From assembly GCF_004339805.1 (NCBI RefSeq), contig NZ_SLUI01000004.1, positions 186,001-250,000 on the forward strand: a stretch of DNA of 64,000 nucleotides. Reading direction: 5' to 3'. Positions 8,214-16,452 of this stretch are shown here, one piece after another. Below the pieces are notes generated by a model. The model did not search any database. It was not told the origin of the DNA and saw only the letters and a program-made list of their open reading frames with translations. Each line of letters opens with the position of its first letter. Within the stretch, counting starts at the first letter, position 1. Origin of the DNA: Anaerospora hongkongensis. Lineage in GTDB: Bacteria; Bacillota; Negativicutes; Sporomusales; DSM-15969. The position numbers and the translations under genes were made by a program.

Positions 8214-9647
8214 TTACGGACGGCGGGGCGGTTTATTGCTTTTCGAAAACGCCGGTCTGGTTCCAGGCGGACGTCTTTGGTCAAAGGGTCTGTTATTGTT
8301 GTTGGGGCGGTTATGGTTGCGTCTTACTCGGAGCGGCGCTTCTTCGGTAATCTTAACCGGTGTAGTGTCAGGCTCTTTGGTTAACAGCTTTAAAGCTGCT
8401 GACAAAAGGGTAACCGAATCAGTGTCTGTTAATAATTCCTCTGCTCTGCCGCGGTAATACTCTAAGTTGCCTTCCTCTACGGCCATCAGCAGATTGTCTA
8501 CGGCGAGGCGTTGCTGGCCTTCGATTACTTCTGTGACAGAAGGGACCGACATGCGGAGAATCTTACGGTTAGTTAACCGTTCAATGATGCGCAGATGCTC
8601 AATTTCGCGGGGAATAACAAATGTTGTCGCTAATCCGCTCTGGCCGGCACGGCCGGTACGGCCCACCCGGTGAACATAGCTTTCCGGATCTTGCGGCATA
8701 TCATAGTTATAGACATGCGTTACACCGCTGACATCAAGCCCGCGAGCCGCCACATCGGTAGCGACCAGAATGTCGATGGTATTCTCCCGGAATTGACGGA
8801 TTACGGAATCGCGTTTCGCTTGTGACAAATCGCCATGAATTCCTTCGCTTGAATAGCCGCGCTTTTTAAGCGCTTCCGAGACTTCGTCAACGCGCCGTTT
8901 TGTCCGGACGAACACAATTGCCAGCTCAGGTGACTGAATATCAAGCAGACGGCATAATACATCAAATTTTTGCCGGTCTTGCAGCTCAATATAATGCTGT
9001 TCAATTAAGGAAACGGTAACTTCTTTTGATTTTACGCTGATAAAGGCAGGGTCCTTTAAAAAGCGCTGGGCGAGATTCTGAATTGGCTTTGGCATAGTAG
9101 CTGAAAATAGTAACGTTTGGCGGCTTTCCGGAGTTGTGCTGAGAATTTTTTCAATATCCTCAATAAAACCCATATTCAGCATTTCATCGGCTTCATCCAG
9201 CACAACCATCTTGATACCGGCCAAGCGAATGGTGCGGCGTTCCATATGATCCATCAAGCGTCCTGGAGTGGCCACAATAATTTGTGGATTTTTGCGCAGA
9301 CCTTTTATCTGACGCTGAATGTCCTGACCGCCATAAATAGGCAGAGCCTGTAGGTTGGTGTATTGAGCAATTTTATTTAATTCTTCTGCTACCTGAATGG
9401 CAAGTTCACGGGTAGGCGTCAATACAATTCCCTGGGGACCATCCGCAGAGACCCGTACTTTATTCAGCAGCGGAATACCAAAAGCTGCAGTCTTACCTGT
9501 TCCTGTTTGAGCCTGTCCTACTAAATCTTTTCCAGCCAGTGCTGAGGGAATGGCTTGCTCTTGAATTGGTGTAGGTTCTTCGAAACCCATATCGTTAAGC
9601 GACCGTAAAATGGCGTCACCAATTCCTAATGCTTTAAACTTTTCCAA
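8214..9647 (-). CDS. DEAD-box ATP-dependent RNA helicase (CshA/DeaD type)
   Basis: A 477-residue RNA helicase acting in RNA unwinding, cold adaptation, ribosome assembly or RNA turnover. All core motifs are present in order: Q motif GFEEPTPIQ, Walker [23 protein letters not shown] in [12 protein letters not shown], then [10 protein letters not shown] and [10 protein letters not shown]. The C-terminal tail is basic and rich in Asn, Arg and Pro, as in CshA-like proteins that bind structured RNA. Translation appears to start with TTG at 9647, preceded by AGGAGG. It is a single gene with its own terminator. Confidence 0.95.
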   Translation of the reverse strand: MEKFKALGIGDAILRSLNDMGFEEPTPIQEQAIPSALAGKDLVGQAQTGTGKTAAFGIPLLNKVRVSADGPQGIVLTPTRELAIQVAEELNKIAQYTNLQALPIYGGQDIQRQIKGLRKNPQIIVATPGRLMDHMERRTIRLAGIKMVVLDEADEMLNMGFIEDIEKILSTTPESRQTLLFSATMPKPIQNLAQRFLKDPAFISVKSKEVTVSLIEQHYIELQDRQKFDVLCRLLDIQSPELAIVFVRTKRRVDEVSEALKKRGYSSEGIHGDLSQAKRDSVIRQFRENTIDILVATDVAARGLDVSGVTHVYNYDMPQDPESYVHRVGRTGRAGQSGLATTFVIPREIEHLRIIERLTNRKILRMSVPSVTEVIEGQQRLAVDNLLMAVEEGNLEYYRGRAEELLTDTDSVTLLSAALKLLTKEPDTTPVKITEEAPLRVRRNHNRPNNNNRPFDQRRPPGTRPAFSKSNKPPRRP

Positions 9648-9948
9648 ATGATTCTGTCCTCCTTGTATAACAACTATTATATAGTATCACCTTATATGAA
9701 AATTTAATATATATTTCTTGGTATTTTTTTCATTAAAAGGCGAAAACTTGACTTTTTTTATGAAAAAAATTATAATAAGGAGGATCATATGCCATTTAAG
9801 CTTTATAAGCCTATCATTAGTAAGAGTAAATACTGCCCCATATTATCTCTTAGTTCTAATGCGTTATTGGTATAGTCGAAGGTAATTGCGGCTGATGACA
9901 TTGCATAATGTTATGATTACCAATTTTAGAAATACGGAGGATTTACAC
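9648..9948. other. About 300-bp AT-rich intergenic region with a possible 28-codon ORF
   Basis: The region lies between the divergent helicase gene and the small-protein gene at 9949 and is markedly AT-rich. A perfect AAGGAGG at 9777-9783 precedes an ATG at 9789 that opens a 28-codon frame ending with TAG at 9875 (start MPFKLYKPIISK). The ribosome binding site is good but the peptide resembles nothing known. It could be a leader peptide or chance. No stable hairpin with a T run was seen. Confidence 0.4.
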
Positions 9949-10149
9949 ATGGAGCAGCAGATTAAAAAACTGCTTAATCGCCTGGCCTTTTTAGGTTATG
10001 GTTCTTTTGAGATTAAGAGTATTTTTCGGTATGCAGCAGGCAGCGAATGCCTGGATGAGATGAGTTACACCCAACTCAAACGAGTGAAAGCGCATTTGGA
10101 AAAATACGAGCAGCTTGGCTCAAATTTTGTAGCTGCATATAGCAAGTAA
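9949..10149 (+). CDS. Small hypothetical protein (66 aa)
   Basis: A short protein starting MEQQIKKLLNRLAFLGYG, with start ATG 9949 behind CGGAGG. The frame stays open further upstream, but this is the first start with a ribosome binding site. The sequence is amphipathic helical with many Lys, Leu and Glu residues and has no signal peptide or cysteine pair. I do not recognise the family. It has its own terminator at 10155-10184, so it is probably a real monocistronic gene. No function is proposed. Confidence 0.65.
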   Translation: MEQQIKKLLNRLAFLGYGSFEIKSIFRYAAGSECLDEMSYTQLKRVKAHLEKYEQLGSNFVAAYSK

Positions 10150-10154
10150 CATTC

Positions 10155-10184
10155 AAAGACCTGTGCGAAAGCGCAGGTCTTTTC
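10155..10184 (+). terminator. Rho-independent terminator
   Basis: The arms AAAGACCTGTGC and GCGCAGGTCTTT around GAAA are followed by a short T tail, directly downstream of the 66-aa gene. Confidence 0.8.
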
Positions 10185-10212
10185 TATATTTAGGATTGTA
10201 CATGCAGCGGCT

Positions 10213-10665
10213 CTAGCGGGGTGGAAGTGCATTTTTTCTCGCTGTATAAGCATCAAAGGCGTGGCGAAATTGAATTTTTCCCCAGGCACGCAAATTGGGA
10301 TCACCGCTGCTCATAATGTCTGTCAATGTTTTCACCATCTCCGCCAATTCGGAGTCTTCTGCAGTAACTGGACTTTGCTGTTTGGCCTCAGTCTGATAGG
10401 CTGCGCTGTTTTCTAATATACTTTTCGGCTGAATAGCTGCTGCATTAGTTGTTTCAATTGCGACGTTACCAAGGAGTAACCAGTCAAGGGACACAACATA
10501 GTCTGCCGCGATATTGGTTAAATATTTCAGACTTGGCTTGCCGCCAAGCTCTGTCTTTTTCACGTAGGAAGCTGAAACCCCGAGAGTGCTGGCAAAAGCT
10601 TCCTGGGTCAGGCGGCCTCGGACAAGCTTCAGGCGTTTTCCAACTTCTTTATAATCCAATGCCAT
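10213..10665 (-). CDS. XRE-family transcriptional regulator
   Basis: A 150-residue regulator with an N-terminal Cro/C1-type helix-turn-helix (about residues 7-63; LTQEAFASTLGVSASYVKKTE contains the recognition region) and a C-terminal segment that may form the dimer interface (KTLTDIMSSGDPNLRAWGK). It starts at ATG 10665 behind AAGGAG. It is divergent from the amidase-like gene at 10913 across about 250 bp holding two copies of a GTTAC...TGAC element and an 11-bp-arm inverted repeat. One copy lies near this gene's start and one inside the spacer of the opposing promoter. The inference is that it represses both itself and the divergent gene. Confidence 0.88.
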   Translation of the reverse strand: MALDYKEVGKRLKLVRGRLTQEAFASTLGVSASYVKKTELGGKPSLKYLTNIAADYVVSLDWLLLGNVAIETTNAAAIQPKSILENSAAYQTEAKQQSPVTAEDSELAEMVKTLTDIMSSGDPNLRAWGKIQFRHAFDAYTARKNALPPR

Positions 10666-10681
10666 AATCGATACTCCTTGC

Positions 10682-10697
10682 GTTACTATATGGTGAC
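10682..10697. promoter_or_regulatory. Putative XRE operator, copy 1
   Basis: GTTACTATATGGTGAC is an imperfect dyad sharing its ends with copy 2 at 10732-10747, exactly 50 bp away. It lies just upstream of the XRE gene start and would suit autoregulation. Confidence 0.4.
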
Positions 10698-10724
10698 TAA
10701 GGAAGAAAAAGGAATTAAAAACAC

Positions 10725-10753
10725 TTGACTGGTTACCTATAGATGACTATAAT
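10725..10753 (+). promoter_or_regulatory. Strong sigma-A promoter with operator copy 2 in the spacer
   Basis: TTGACT (10725-10730) and TATAAT (10748-10753) are separated by 17 bp and point to the amidase-like gene. The spacer is almost exactly the second operator-like copy GTTACCTATAGATGAC (10732-10747), so a bound regulator would block RNA polymerase. Confidence 0.65.
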
Positions 10754-10777
10754 GATACTATAAAGGATAGTATCATT
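10751..10777. repeat. Perfect inverted repeat over the -10/+1 region
   Basis: The arms AATGATACTAT (10751-10761) and ATAGTATCATT (10767-10777) are separated by AAAGG. They overlap the -10 box and the expected transcription start of the promoter at 10725-10753. No T run follows, so an operator is more likely than a terminator. Confidence 0.7.
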
Positions 10778-10912
10778 AAGTATCTCTTACGCTTGTAGTT
10801 AGAGAAGTATTGTTATGCTCTCAAATGCAGAACTTAACTGTTATATCTTCAACGGTTTTGCGCTTTTTCCTTTTTAATATAGGCGTATCCGGAAAGGATT
10901 AGGGATAATGCT

Positions 10913-11401
10913 GTGAGAATTATAATTGATCCGGGCATTTGGAATGATACTTGGAATAAACAGGATACTGTGCTTTCTATTGCGGAGAATTTGTATGATA
11001 AACTGCACCGCCGAGGGCATGAAGTGCTGATGACTCACAGCAGAGTAACCAAGGACACTGGCGAACTGTACACCGCTGATTGTGTTGCGGCAAGACAGGG
11101 GGATTTTTTTATCGGCCTTTACGCCGCACCTGACCACAACGGAGCTGGTGGGGAAAAGCGTTTTTTTTGCCGTCTGGCCAGTAATGCGAAAGGCGCGGCG
11201 GTAAGGCAGGAAATTTGCAAGCGGATTGCCGGGCTTCCCGGGGTTACCGAGATTAATATCTATCCGCTGCGGGTTGCAGAACTTACTGCTGTTCCTGCGG
11301 CTGTTGTCATGATCCAGTTTTGTTTTTCGCTTGCCGATGATCCCGTTACGCCTACTGTACTTGCTGAGACAATTGGGGTCTGTATTGCTGAACTCCTATA
11401 A
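10913..11401 (+). CDS. Amidase_3-like protein lacking the catalytic residues
   Basis: A 162-residue protein whose layout follows N-acetylmuramoyl-L-alanine amidases of the Amidase_3 fold: MRIIIDPG at the first strand, a helix (SIAENLYDKLHRRGHEV), LMTHSR, an FIGLYA strand and a final VPAAVVMIQF strand. The usual zinc ligands are gone: His after DPG is Ile9, the SIHAN His is Tyr in GLYAA, the early Glu has no equivalent, and the late catalytic Glu is not present. It has no signal peptide. The start is GTG 10913. It is probably a non-catalytic binding protein; the family assignment is by eye. Confidence 0.6.
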   Translation: MRIIIDPGIWNDTWNKQDTVLSIAENLYDKLHRRGHEVLMTHSRVTKDTGELYTADCVAARQGDFFIGLYAAPDHNGAGGEKRFFCRLASNAKGAAVRQEICKRIAGLPGVTEINIYPLRVAELTAVPAAVVMIQFCFSLADDPVTPTVLAETIGVCIAELL

Positions 11402-11417
11402 TTTTCCAACATAGAAC

Positions 11418-11446
11418 AAGACCGGCATTGTTTTTATGCCGGTCTT
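11418..11446 (+). terminator. Inverted repeat, possible terminator
   Basis: The arms AAGACCGGCAT and ATGCCGGTCTT flank a TGTTTTT loop, just after the amidase-like gene. The T run is in the loop rather than behind the hairpin, so it may be a weak terminator or a processing signal. Confidence 0.5.
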
Positions 11447-11538
11447 GAAAGTTCAACAGGATTTTTCCCTGCCTGTGTATAACAATAAGTAGTAAGAAAC
11501 GGATTAGGTATTTAGCACGAAACGGGGTAATTACTACA

Positions 11539-11997
11539 ATGCAAAGTGATAAGAGAATGTACTTCTCCATGAAGGCGCTGCTCTTTTTTCAAAATAAGCT
11601 GCTTATTCTCCAAAAGCAGGACCGCCTGGGAGCAAAACCCTGGGAATTGCCAGGGGGAGGCGTGGAATTCGGCGAAGATCCTCAGGTGGCATTGGCACGT
11701 GAGATAGAGGAAGAAACTGGTTTGACGATGGAATTTATCTGTCCGTTGCAAACCTGGCGCTACCAAAAAACAGCGAATGATTATCTCACAGGACTCATAT
11801 GTTTATGCGAGACACAGGACGATCAAGTCCGTTTGTCGCATGAACACATTGATTACCGTTGGATTGAGGCTCATGAAATTGGTAATTATGCCCTTCATCC
11901 TTCGCTCGTTGAGGGGCTGCGCAAAATTGACGCTGCAAAACTATTGCAGGCTTCCCAAAAAATGGCTGATTTCTGCCGCCAACGCCTAATGCCCTGA
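11539..11997 (+). CDS. Nudix hydrolase
   Basis: A 152-residue protein with a full Nudix box: Gly-Val-Glu-Phe-Gly-Glu, a seven-residue gap, then REIEEETGL (about residues 39-60). These enzymes cleave nucleoside diphosphates linked to another moiety with Mg2+. The remainder is a plain Nudix fold with no extra domain, so the substrate is not predictable. The ATG at 11539 is the chosen start; a second in-frame ATG lies at residue 7. The next gene begins 59 bp later and may be separately expressed. Confidence 0.88.
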   Translation: MQSDKRMYFSMKALLFFQNKLLILQKQDRLGAKPWELPGGGVEFGEDPQVALAREIEEETGLTMEFICPLQTWRYQKTANDYLTGLICLCETQDDQVRLSHEHIDYRWIEAHEIGNYALHPSLVEGLRKIDAAKLLQASQKMADFCRQRLMP

Positions 11998-12056
11998 CTG
12001 TGTAGTCAGGGTGCCCGGCTGGCTTGCAGAACCTTGGCCAGCTATTGAGGTGAATA

Positions 12057-13412
12057 ATGAAAAACATAAGACGGTGGATTGTAATATTGCTGCTGATTGT
12101 ATGCAGCATAAACGCCGGTACCGTTGCTGCACAGGCTGCATCGGAAGACGATGAGGCCTATACGATTTATCTGGCAGCAAGTGCCTGCGTGGCAGCTTAC
12201 AGTGACAGACCAGGGGCCTTGGCTAAGCAGTATCTTACTCAGCAAGGCTGGCAAATTCAGCCCTATGAGCAAAGCAATAAAAATGCGGATGCCCGGTTTT
12301 TAGTTATCAAAAATATGAATACTTCTTCGTTGGAAGAATCCTTTTTAATTGCTTTTACCGGAACTGAGACGGTAAAGGATATTAAAACCGATATACTGGC
12401 TAATCGGGTTTATTTTGCCGGGCAGACTGTTGAAGAATTTGCGGCAAATGCGGCCAAGAAGAAAATTGCAGCATCGGAGCCTAAAATTCACCGTGGTTTT
12501 CATGAATATGTTCAAGCAGCATTAACGACGAAAGTAATAACTACCAGTACCCAGCCGCAGTTATTAAGTGAATGGCTGCTGGCGGATACAAGCCACAAAG
12601 TGTATTTGACCGGTCACAGTCTGGGCGGGGCAGTGGCAACTGTAACGGCTGCCAGATTAATCAGCATGGGTGTTAAGCCGGGGCAGATCGAGGTGATTAC
12701 GTTTGGTGCGCCTGCTGTCGGAAATGATGCGTTTAACCGTCAATTTGAACCGGTTATTGATCTTACGCGAGTGGTAATTTCTGGTGATGTTGTCACAGGG
12801 CTCTTGCAATCAGTTGCTGGCGGTTATGCTCAATTTGGCCGTGAAATTTGCTGGGAATCGCCGGACTGGACAAATAAAGGCCCTCATGGTGTTACCGAAT
12901 ACTTGGATTTGGCAATGAAAAATTATTATGATAAGCGCCACTTGGCCCGGAAGGAATCTGCTAATCAGCCGCAAAGGGGAATACCGGCTTTCTTGCCTAA
13001 AGCCTACATTGCCCCGGTAAAATACTTTTTGCCTGAGAAGTTCGGCAAAGAGCAGTGGTATATGGAACAGGCCTTATTGGATGAATACGAGCGGATTCTG
13101 CCCGGCTGCCTGCCGGAGGTTGAGCCGGAGGAAGCACAGCTGCAGGCCCAAGCAGCTGCTTCCGGTGCCAGATGGCTGATTTTTCCTGAAGTAAGCGCCT
13201 ATCAGGTGCCGAATGCACAAGGGCTGTATTATCTGACCTTAAGTGAAAGAATGATCGATCTTTCTACGGGTGAGCTGGCGCGGTTAGCTGCTTTTTCAGC
13301 AAGCACGAATAATTTGACGCCGCTGGAAGCACTGCTGCACAGTGCCCGCAGCATGAGTGATGACAGGACGGCATGGTTTGTCAAACAGCAGGAGAGTGGG
13401 GAGCAGCCTTGA
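12057..13412 (+). CDS. Secreted class 3 lipase-like protein
   Basis: A 451-residue protein with an N-terminal signal peptide (hydrophobic run VILLLIVCSINAG, probable cleavage after AAQA near residue 28). The alpha/beta hydrolase core has LIAFTGTE, HRGFHEY and the nucleophile elbow GHSLGGAVA, followed by VITFGAPAVGN with the conserved Asp/His region beyond. It is probably an extracellular or periplasmic esterase or lipase. The C-terminal 150 residues (Gln/Glu/Ala-rich, then LYYLTLSERMIDLSTGE) do not match a domain I recognise. The end overlaps the start of the next gene (TTGA), so a small operon with the ArsC-like and YwbE genes is likely. Confidence 0.88.
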   Translation: MKNIRRWIVILLLIVCSINAGTVAAQAASEDDEAYTIYLAASACVAAYSDRPGALAKQYLTQQGWQIQPYEQSNKNADARFLVIKNMNTSSLEESFLIAFTGTETVKDIKTDILANRVYFAGQTVEEFAANAAKKKIAASEPKIHRGFHEYVQAALTTKVITTSTQPQLLSEWLLADTSHKVYLTGHSLGGAVATVTAARLISMGVKPGQIEVITFGAPAVGNDAFNRQFEPVIDLTRVVISGDVVTGLLQSVAGGYAQFGREICWESPDWTNKGPHGVTEYLDLAMKNYYDKRHLARKESANQPQRGIPAFLPKAYIAPVKYFLPEKFGKEQWYMEQALLDEYERILPGCLPEVEPEEAQLQAQAAASGARWLIFPEVSAYQVPNAQGLYYLTLSERMIDLSTGELARLAAFSASTNNLTPLEALLHSARSMSDDRTAWFVKQQESGEQP

Positions 13413-13750
13413 ATGTACAGGTTATTGGAACCAAAAAATGCCAGGAAACCCGCAAAACAGAACGTTACTTTAAAGAACGGAAAATTCCGTACCAGTTTGT
13501 TGATTTAACGCTTCGCGGCTTAAGCAAAGGTGAGCTGGACAAAGTAAAAAGTGCAGTAGGCTTAGAGAGTCTGATGGACAAAACCGGGAAAGAATATGCC
13601 AAGCGTAATCTGCAATATCTGGTGCATAACGTAGAAGAACAGCTGCTGGCATATCCTGCGCTGCTAAAAACACCGATCGTGCGCAACGGCGCTAAGGCTA
13701 CCATAGGCTATTGTCCGGCTGTCTGGCAAGAGTGGCAGCAAAAGGAGTGA
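13409..13750 (+). CDS. ArsC/Spx-family thioredoxin-fold protein
   Basis: About 113 residues. It begins NVQVIGTKKCQETRK, placing a single active-site Cys in the ArsC-type position, followed by RYFKERKIPYQFVDL and a KTPIVRNGAKATIGY segment typical of the ArsC/Spx/YffB fold. The redox partner and substrate are unknown: it could be a regulator like Spx or a glutathione- or bacillithiol-type reductase. The TTG at 13409, overlapping the lipase stop codon, is preferred because the family begins right there. An upstream in-frame ATG at 13373 would add an unrelated extension. Confidence 0.8.
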   Translation: MNVQVIGTKKCQETRKTERYFKERKIPYQFVDLTLRGLSKGELDKVKSAVGLESLMDKTGKEYAKRNLQYLVHNVEEQLLAYPALLKTPIVRNGAKATIGYCPAVWQEWQQKE

Positions 13751-13755
13751 AGGGT

Positions 13756-13950
13756 TTGAACGGGACGGAACGAAAAAATATAAGACCCGGCAGCAGAGTG
13801 AGGATTGTCCGGAAAGAACACCAGCGAACCGGACAATTGACCGAAGGGATTGTAAAAGATCTGCTTACCAATAGCGCTGTTCATCACCGGGGGATTAAGG
13901 TTCGCCTTGACAGCGGGATTGTCGGGCGGGTGCAGGAAATACTGGATTAA
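13756..13950 (+). CDS. ywbE: YwbE family protein
   Basis: A 64-residue basic protein with the pattern of the conserved YwbE family: NGTERKNIRPGSRVRIV, then RTGQLTEGIVKDLLTN, HHRGIKVRL and GRVQEIL. The function is uncharacterised; the small beta fold resembles KOW/SH3-like nucleic acid-binding modules, which is inference. TTG 13756 is chosen because AAAGGAG precedes it and the family starts at this residue. The stop overlaps the stop of the convergent DapF-like gene by 4 bp. Confidence 0.85.
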   Translation: MNGTERKNIRPGSRVRIVRKEHQRTGQLTEGIVKDLLTNSAVHHRGIKVRLDSGIVGRVQEILD

Positions 13951-14777
13951 CTATCCAGTATTTCCTTGAGATCGGCAGCAAATAGTCCGCTTTGTACTGC
14001 ACAAACCGGACCGGTCATGAAGATATGTCCATCGTGCCTGATTTTTACCTGGATAACTCCACCAGGCATGAGCACATTGACTTCCTGATCCACTAAGCCA
14101 AGCCTATAGGCTGCACCGGCAGCTGCGCAGCTGCTGCTGCCGGAGGCCAGTGTATAACCGGCACCGCGTTCCCAGATTTCGATCTGAATGGTACGACGGT
14201 CAATGATGTTTAAAAATTGTACATTTGTCCGGTTAGGGAATCGACTGTGTTGTTCAATGACCGGACCCAGTTCTAAGACTGTTTCTGTCGATAATGCATC
14301 GCAAAGGACTACGCAGTGCGGGTTGCCGATCGATAAACTGGTAATTTGCAGTGGCTGGTTATTGATCACGAGCTGTTCGTTTACGGCAAAAAAGCTTATC
14401 GTGCCCATATCTATCTTTATCTGTCGGCCTTTGTTATCCAGCAGTTCAACTTGAACAGTGCCCCCCGCTGTTTTTAACGTGAATTCTTTTTCAGAAATAT
14501 AGCGCTGGTCAAGGAGATAGCGAGCAAATATCCTAAGACCATTGCCGCTTTTTTCGGCCTCGCTGCCATCGGGATTAAAAATACGCAGACTCATACGCTG
14601 ACTCATGGAGTCATTCTGAAAAAAAGGTCCGTATAAAATCCCATCCGAGCCAATGCCGAAGTTCCGGTGACAAATGAGCCGGATGTTTTTTTCTGTTAAG
14701 GTTATATTGCTTTTATTAGGATCAATGACAAGATAATCATTGCCTAAAGCATGATATTTATAATAATCTGCATACAT
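13947..14777 (-). CDS. Diaminopimelate epimerase-fold protein lacking both catalytic cysteines
   Basis: A 276-residue member of the DapF family by fold and length: YHALGNDYLVID at the N terminus, NPDGSEAEKSGNGLRIFARY at 68-87, IGNPHCVVL and ERGAGYTLASGSSSCAAAG near 203-221. In real DapF both motifs contain a catalytic Cys (CGNG and ACGTG). Here they are Ser77 and Ser212, and the conserved Glu of the GAGET motif is Tyr208. Both catalytic thiols are therefore missing, so ordinary two-base epimerisation by the cysteine pair is unlikely. The ATG at 14777 behind GGGAGG is preferred. It is divergent from an AraC regulator. It may be a specialised isomerase or a non-catalytic homologue. Confidence 0.75.
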   Translation of the reverse strand: MYADYYKYHALGNDYLVIDPNKSNITLTEKNIRLICHRNFGIGSDGILYGPFFQNDSMSQRMSLRIFNPDGSEAEKSGNGLRIFARYLLDQRYISEKEFTLKTAGGTVQVELLDNKGRQIKIDMGTISFFAVNEQLVINNQPLQITSLSIGNPHCVVLCDALSTETVLELGPVIEQHSRFPNRTNVQFLNIIDRRTIQIEIWERGAGYTLASGSSSCAAAGAAYRLGLVDQEVNVLMPGGVIQVKIRHDGHIFMTGPVCAVQSGLFAADLKEILDS

Positions 14778-14891
14778 GGATACCGCCTCCCGCATAAAAG
14801 GATACATTCAGTATGTGCCTTATGAGGCAGATTTTCATTGCATAATCTGCACAAAAGATTGCAAAAGATGCTATTGACGGGGAATGATGAA

Positions 14892-15743
14892 ATGGAGCAA
14901 GAAAATATTGATGCAGAACAAAGAGGCTGTTTGAACCGTGATTTTCATTTTTTTAACTTGCAAGATACACAGACTATGAAATTTGAGCCTCATTTTCATG
15001 ATTTCTGTAAAATAGTCTTATTTCTTTCCGGCAATGTAACTTATTTTATTGAGGGAACAGGGTATACCTTAAAACCGGGGGATATCCTGCTGATTAACCA
15101 ATTTGCAATTCATAAAACGGTTATTGAAGGCAACGTACCTTATAAGCGGATGATTATGTGGTTTCGTCCGGAATATCTCGATAAATTTAACCAACCGGAC
15201 TGCAACCTGCTGCAATGCTTTGCGCTTGCTTCCCGGCATAAATGCAATTTGCTGCGCTTTTCTTTTCCGCTGCAGCAAAAATTACAAGGACTTTTTGGCG
15301 AGCTTGCTGACAGCTGTGAGAAATGGAACTTTGGTAATGCCGTTCTCTGTACGTCTCTACTCCTGCAAATTCTTGTTTATCTGAATCGCGTAACGGAGCA
15401 GCTGCCGGCCAGTATGACGTATATTGACAGGGAATATGATGAGATGATCGACAGGGTGATTGCACATATTGATGCTAACTTGACCGAAGAATTAACGATA
15501 GAAAAATTGGCTTCCCAGTTTTACCTGAGCAAATATTATCTAATGCGAAAATTTAAATACTACACCGGCTACAGCATACATCGGTATGTATTATATAAAA
15601 GGCTGTTGGCAGCACATCAATTGCTGAAAAAGGGAACACCTGTCATGAATGCCTGCCTGGAAAGCGGTTTTCATGATTATGCTAATTTTGCCAGGGCATT
15701 TAAGAAAATGTATGGATACTCGCCGAAACACTGCCAGGTTTAA
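14892..15743 (+). CDS. AraC-family transcriptional regulator
   Basis: About 283 residues. An N-terminal cupin-like sensing domain (FEPHFHDFCKIVLFLSGNVTYFIEG, then LKPGDILLINQFAIH) is followed by the C-terminal double helix-turn-helix (TIEKLASQFYLSKYYLMRKFK and ESGFHDYANFARAFKKMYGYSP). The cupin part suggests a small-molecule effector. The frame is open from a TTG at 14838; ATG 14892 is chosen because a GGGGA sequence precedes it, with moderate certainty. It is divergent from the DapF-like gene, a likely target. Confidence 0.88.
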   Translation: MEQENIDAEQRGCLNRDFHFFNLQDTQTMKFEPHFHDFCKIVLFLSGNVTYFIEGTGYTLKPGDILLINQFAIHKTVIEGNVPYKRMIMWFRPEYLDKFNQPDCNLLQCFALASRHKCNLLRFSFPLQQKLQGLFGELADSCEKWNFGNAVLCTSLLLQILVYLNRVTEQLPASMTYIDREYDEMIDRVIAHIDANLTEELTIEKLASQFYLSKYYLMRKFKYYTGYSIHRYVLYKRLLAAHQLLKKGTPVMNACLESGFHDYANFARAFKKMYGYSPKHCQV

Positions 15744-15827
15744 AATTTTATTTGGAGCCAACGGCTGTATAAGATTATTGCCGGGAAATTAAAAACTGAC
15801 ATATAATGCTTCTCCAGTAACCAACTA

Positions 15828-15879
15828 CCAAAGAGGGTGTTGAGGACGGTTTAAAACCGGTCTTCAACACCCTCTTTGG
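15828..15879 (+). terminator. Long inverted repeat, probable bidirectional terminator
   Basis: The arms CCAAAGAGGGTGTTGA and TCAACACCCTCTTTGG enclose an inner GACGGTTT/AAACCGGTC stem, between the convergent araC-like and ferritin-like genes. Confidence 0.75.
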
Positions 15880-15884
15880 TTTCA

Positions 15885-16415
15885 CTACAAATCTTCTCTA
15901 AGCTGGGAGTAGATACGCAGGTGGTGCTCTTCATCGAGAATAATCCTCTCCAGCACCGGACGAATGCAGGGATCGTTGATTTGGCGCAGGCGGCTGCGGT
16001 AATTGCGGATAGCATCGGCTTCGTGCTGAATATTACAGGCCAGCTTATCATAAATAGTACCGCCATAATAGACATACTTAGAACTCCAGAAGTGCATGGC
16101 GCCACAATCAGGGAAATGGACGACGGGTGCCTTTCCCAGAAGCTGGATTGTTTTTCCCAGCATTTCAAAATGATGCATTTCGACTATGGCGATGTGCCGG
16201 GCGGCATCAGCAATGGCAGGATAGCTGGGCTGCAGGGAAATGTAATGATAAATATATTGATTGATGGCTGTTAATTCACCTGAAAAACCGGCATAATCCT
16301 GCAAAAGCAAAGCTGCATAGCGTGCGTTTTCGCAGGTCACACGAACTTCCGGATAAGGCTCGGCGAGGGAATAGGGCGATTTGGCATGAGAATGGTCGCT
16401 GCGTTCCTCTTTCAT
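15885..16415 (-). CDS. Ferritin-like di-iron protein
   Basis: A 176-residue four-helix protein with spaced di-metal ligands: GELTAINQYIYH, then AIVEMHHFEML (ExxH), QHEADAIRNYRSRL, and LDEEHHLRIYSQL (ExxH-type) near the C terminus. This is the ferritin-like/manganese catalase-like pattern seen in bacterial rubrerythrin relatives. It lacks the rubredoxin CxxC domain, so it is not a complete rubrerythrin. It may detoxify peroxide or oxygen, or serve in spore-coat-like structures as CotJC relatives do; these options cannot be separated. An inverted repeat at 16453-16483 lies just upstream of its start. Confidence 0.8.
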   Translation of the reverse strand: MKEERSDHSHAKSPYSLAEPYPEVRVTCENARYAALLLQDYAGFSGELTAINQYIYHYISLQPSYPAIADAARHIAIVEMHHFEMLGKTIQLLGKAPVVHFPDCGAMHFWSSKYVYYGGTIYDKLACNIQHEADAIRNYRSRLRQINDPCIRPVLERIILDEEHHLRIYSQLREDL

Positions 16416-16452
16416 AACAGGCCACTTCTCCTTTTGTGCATAAAATAACAGT

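Noticed and set aside
13947-14777. Naming the DapF-like gene dapF
   Set aside because: Both catalytic cysteines are absent, so the enzymatic name would be misleading.
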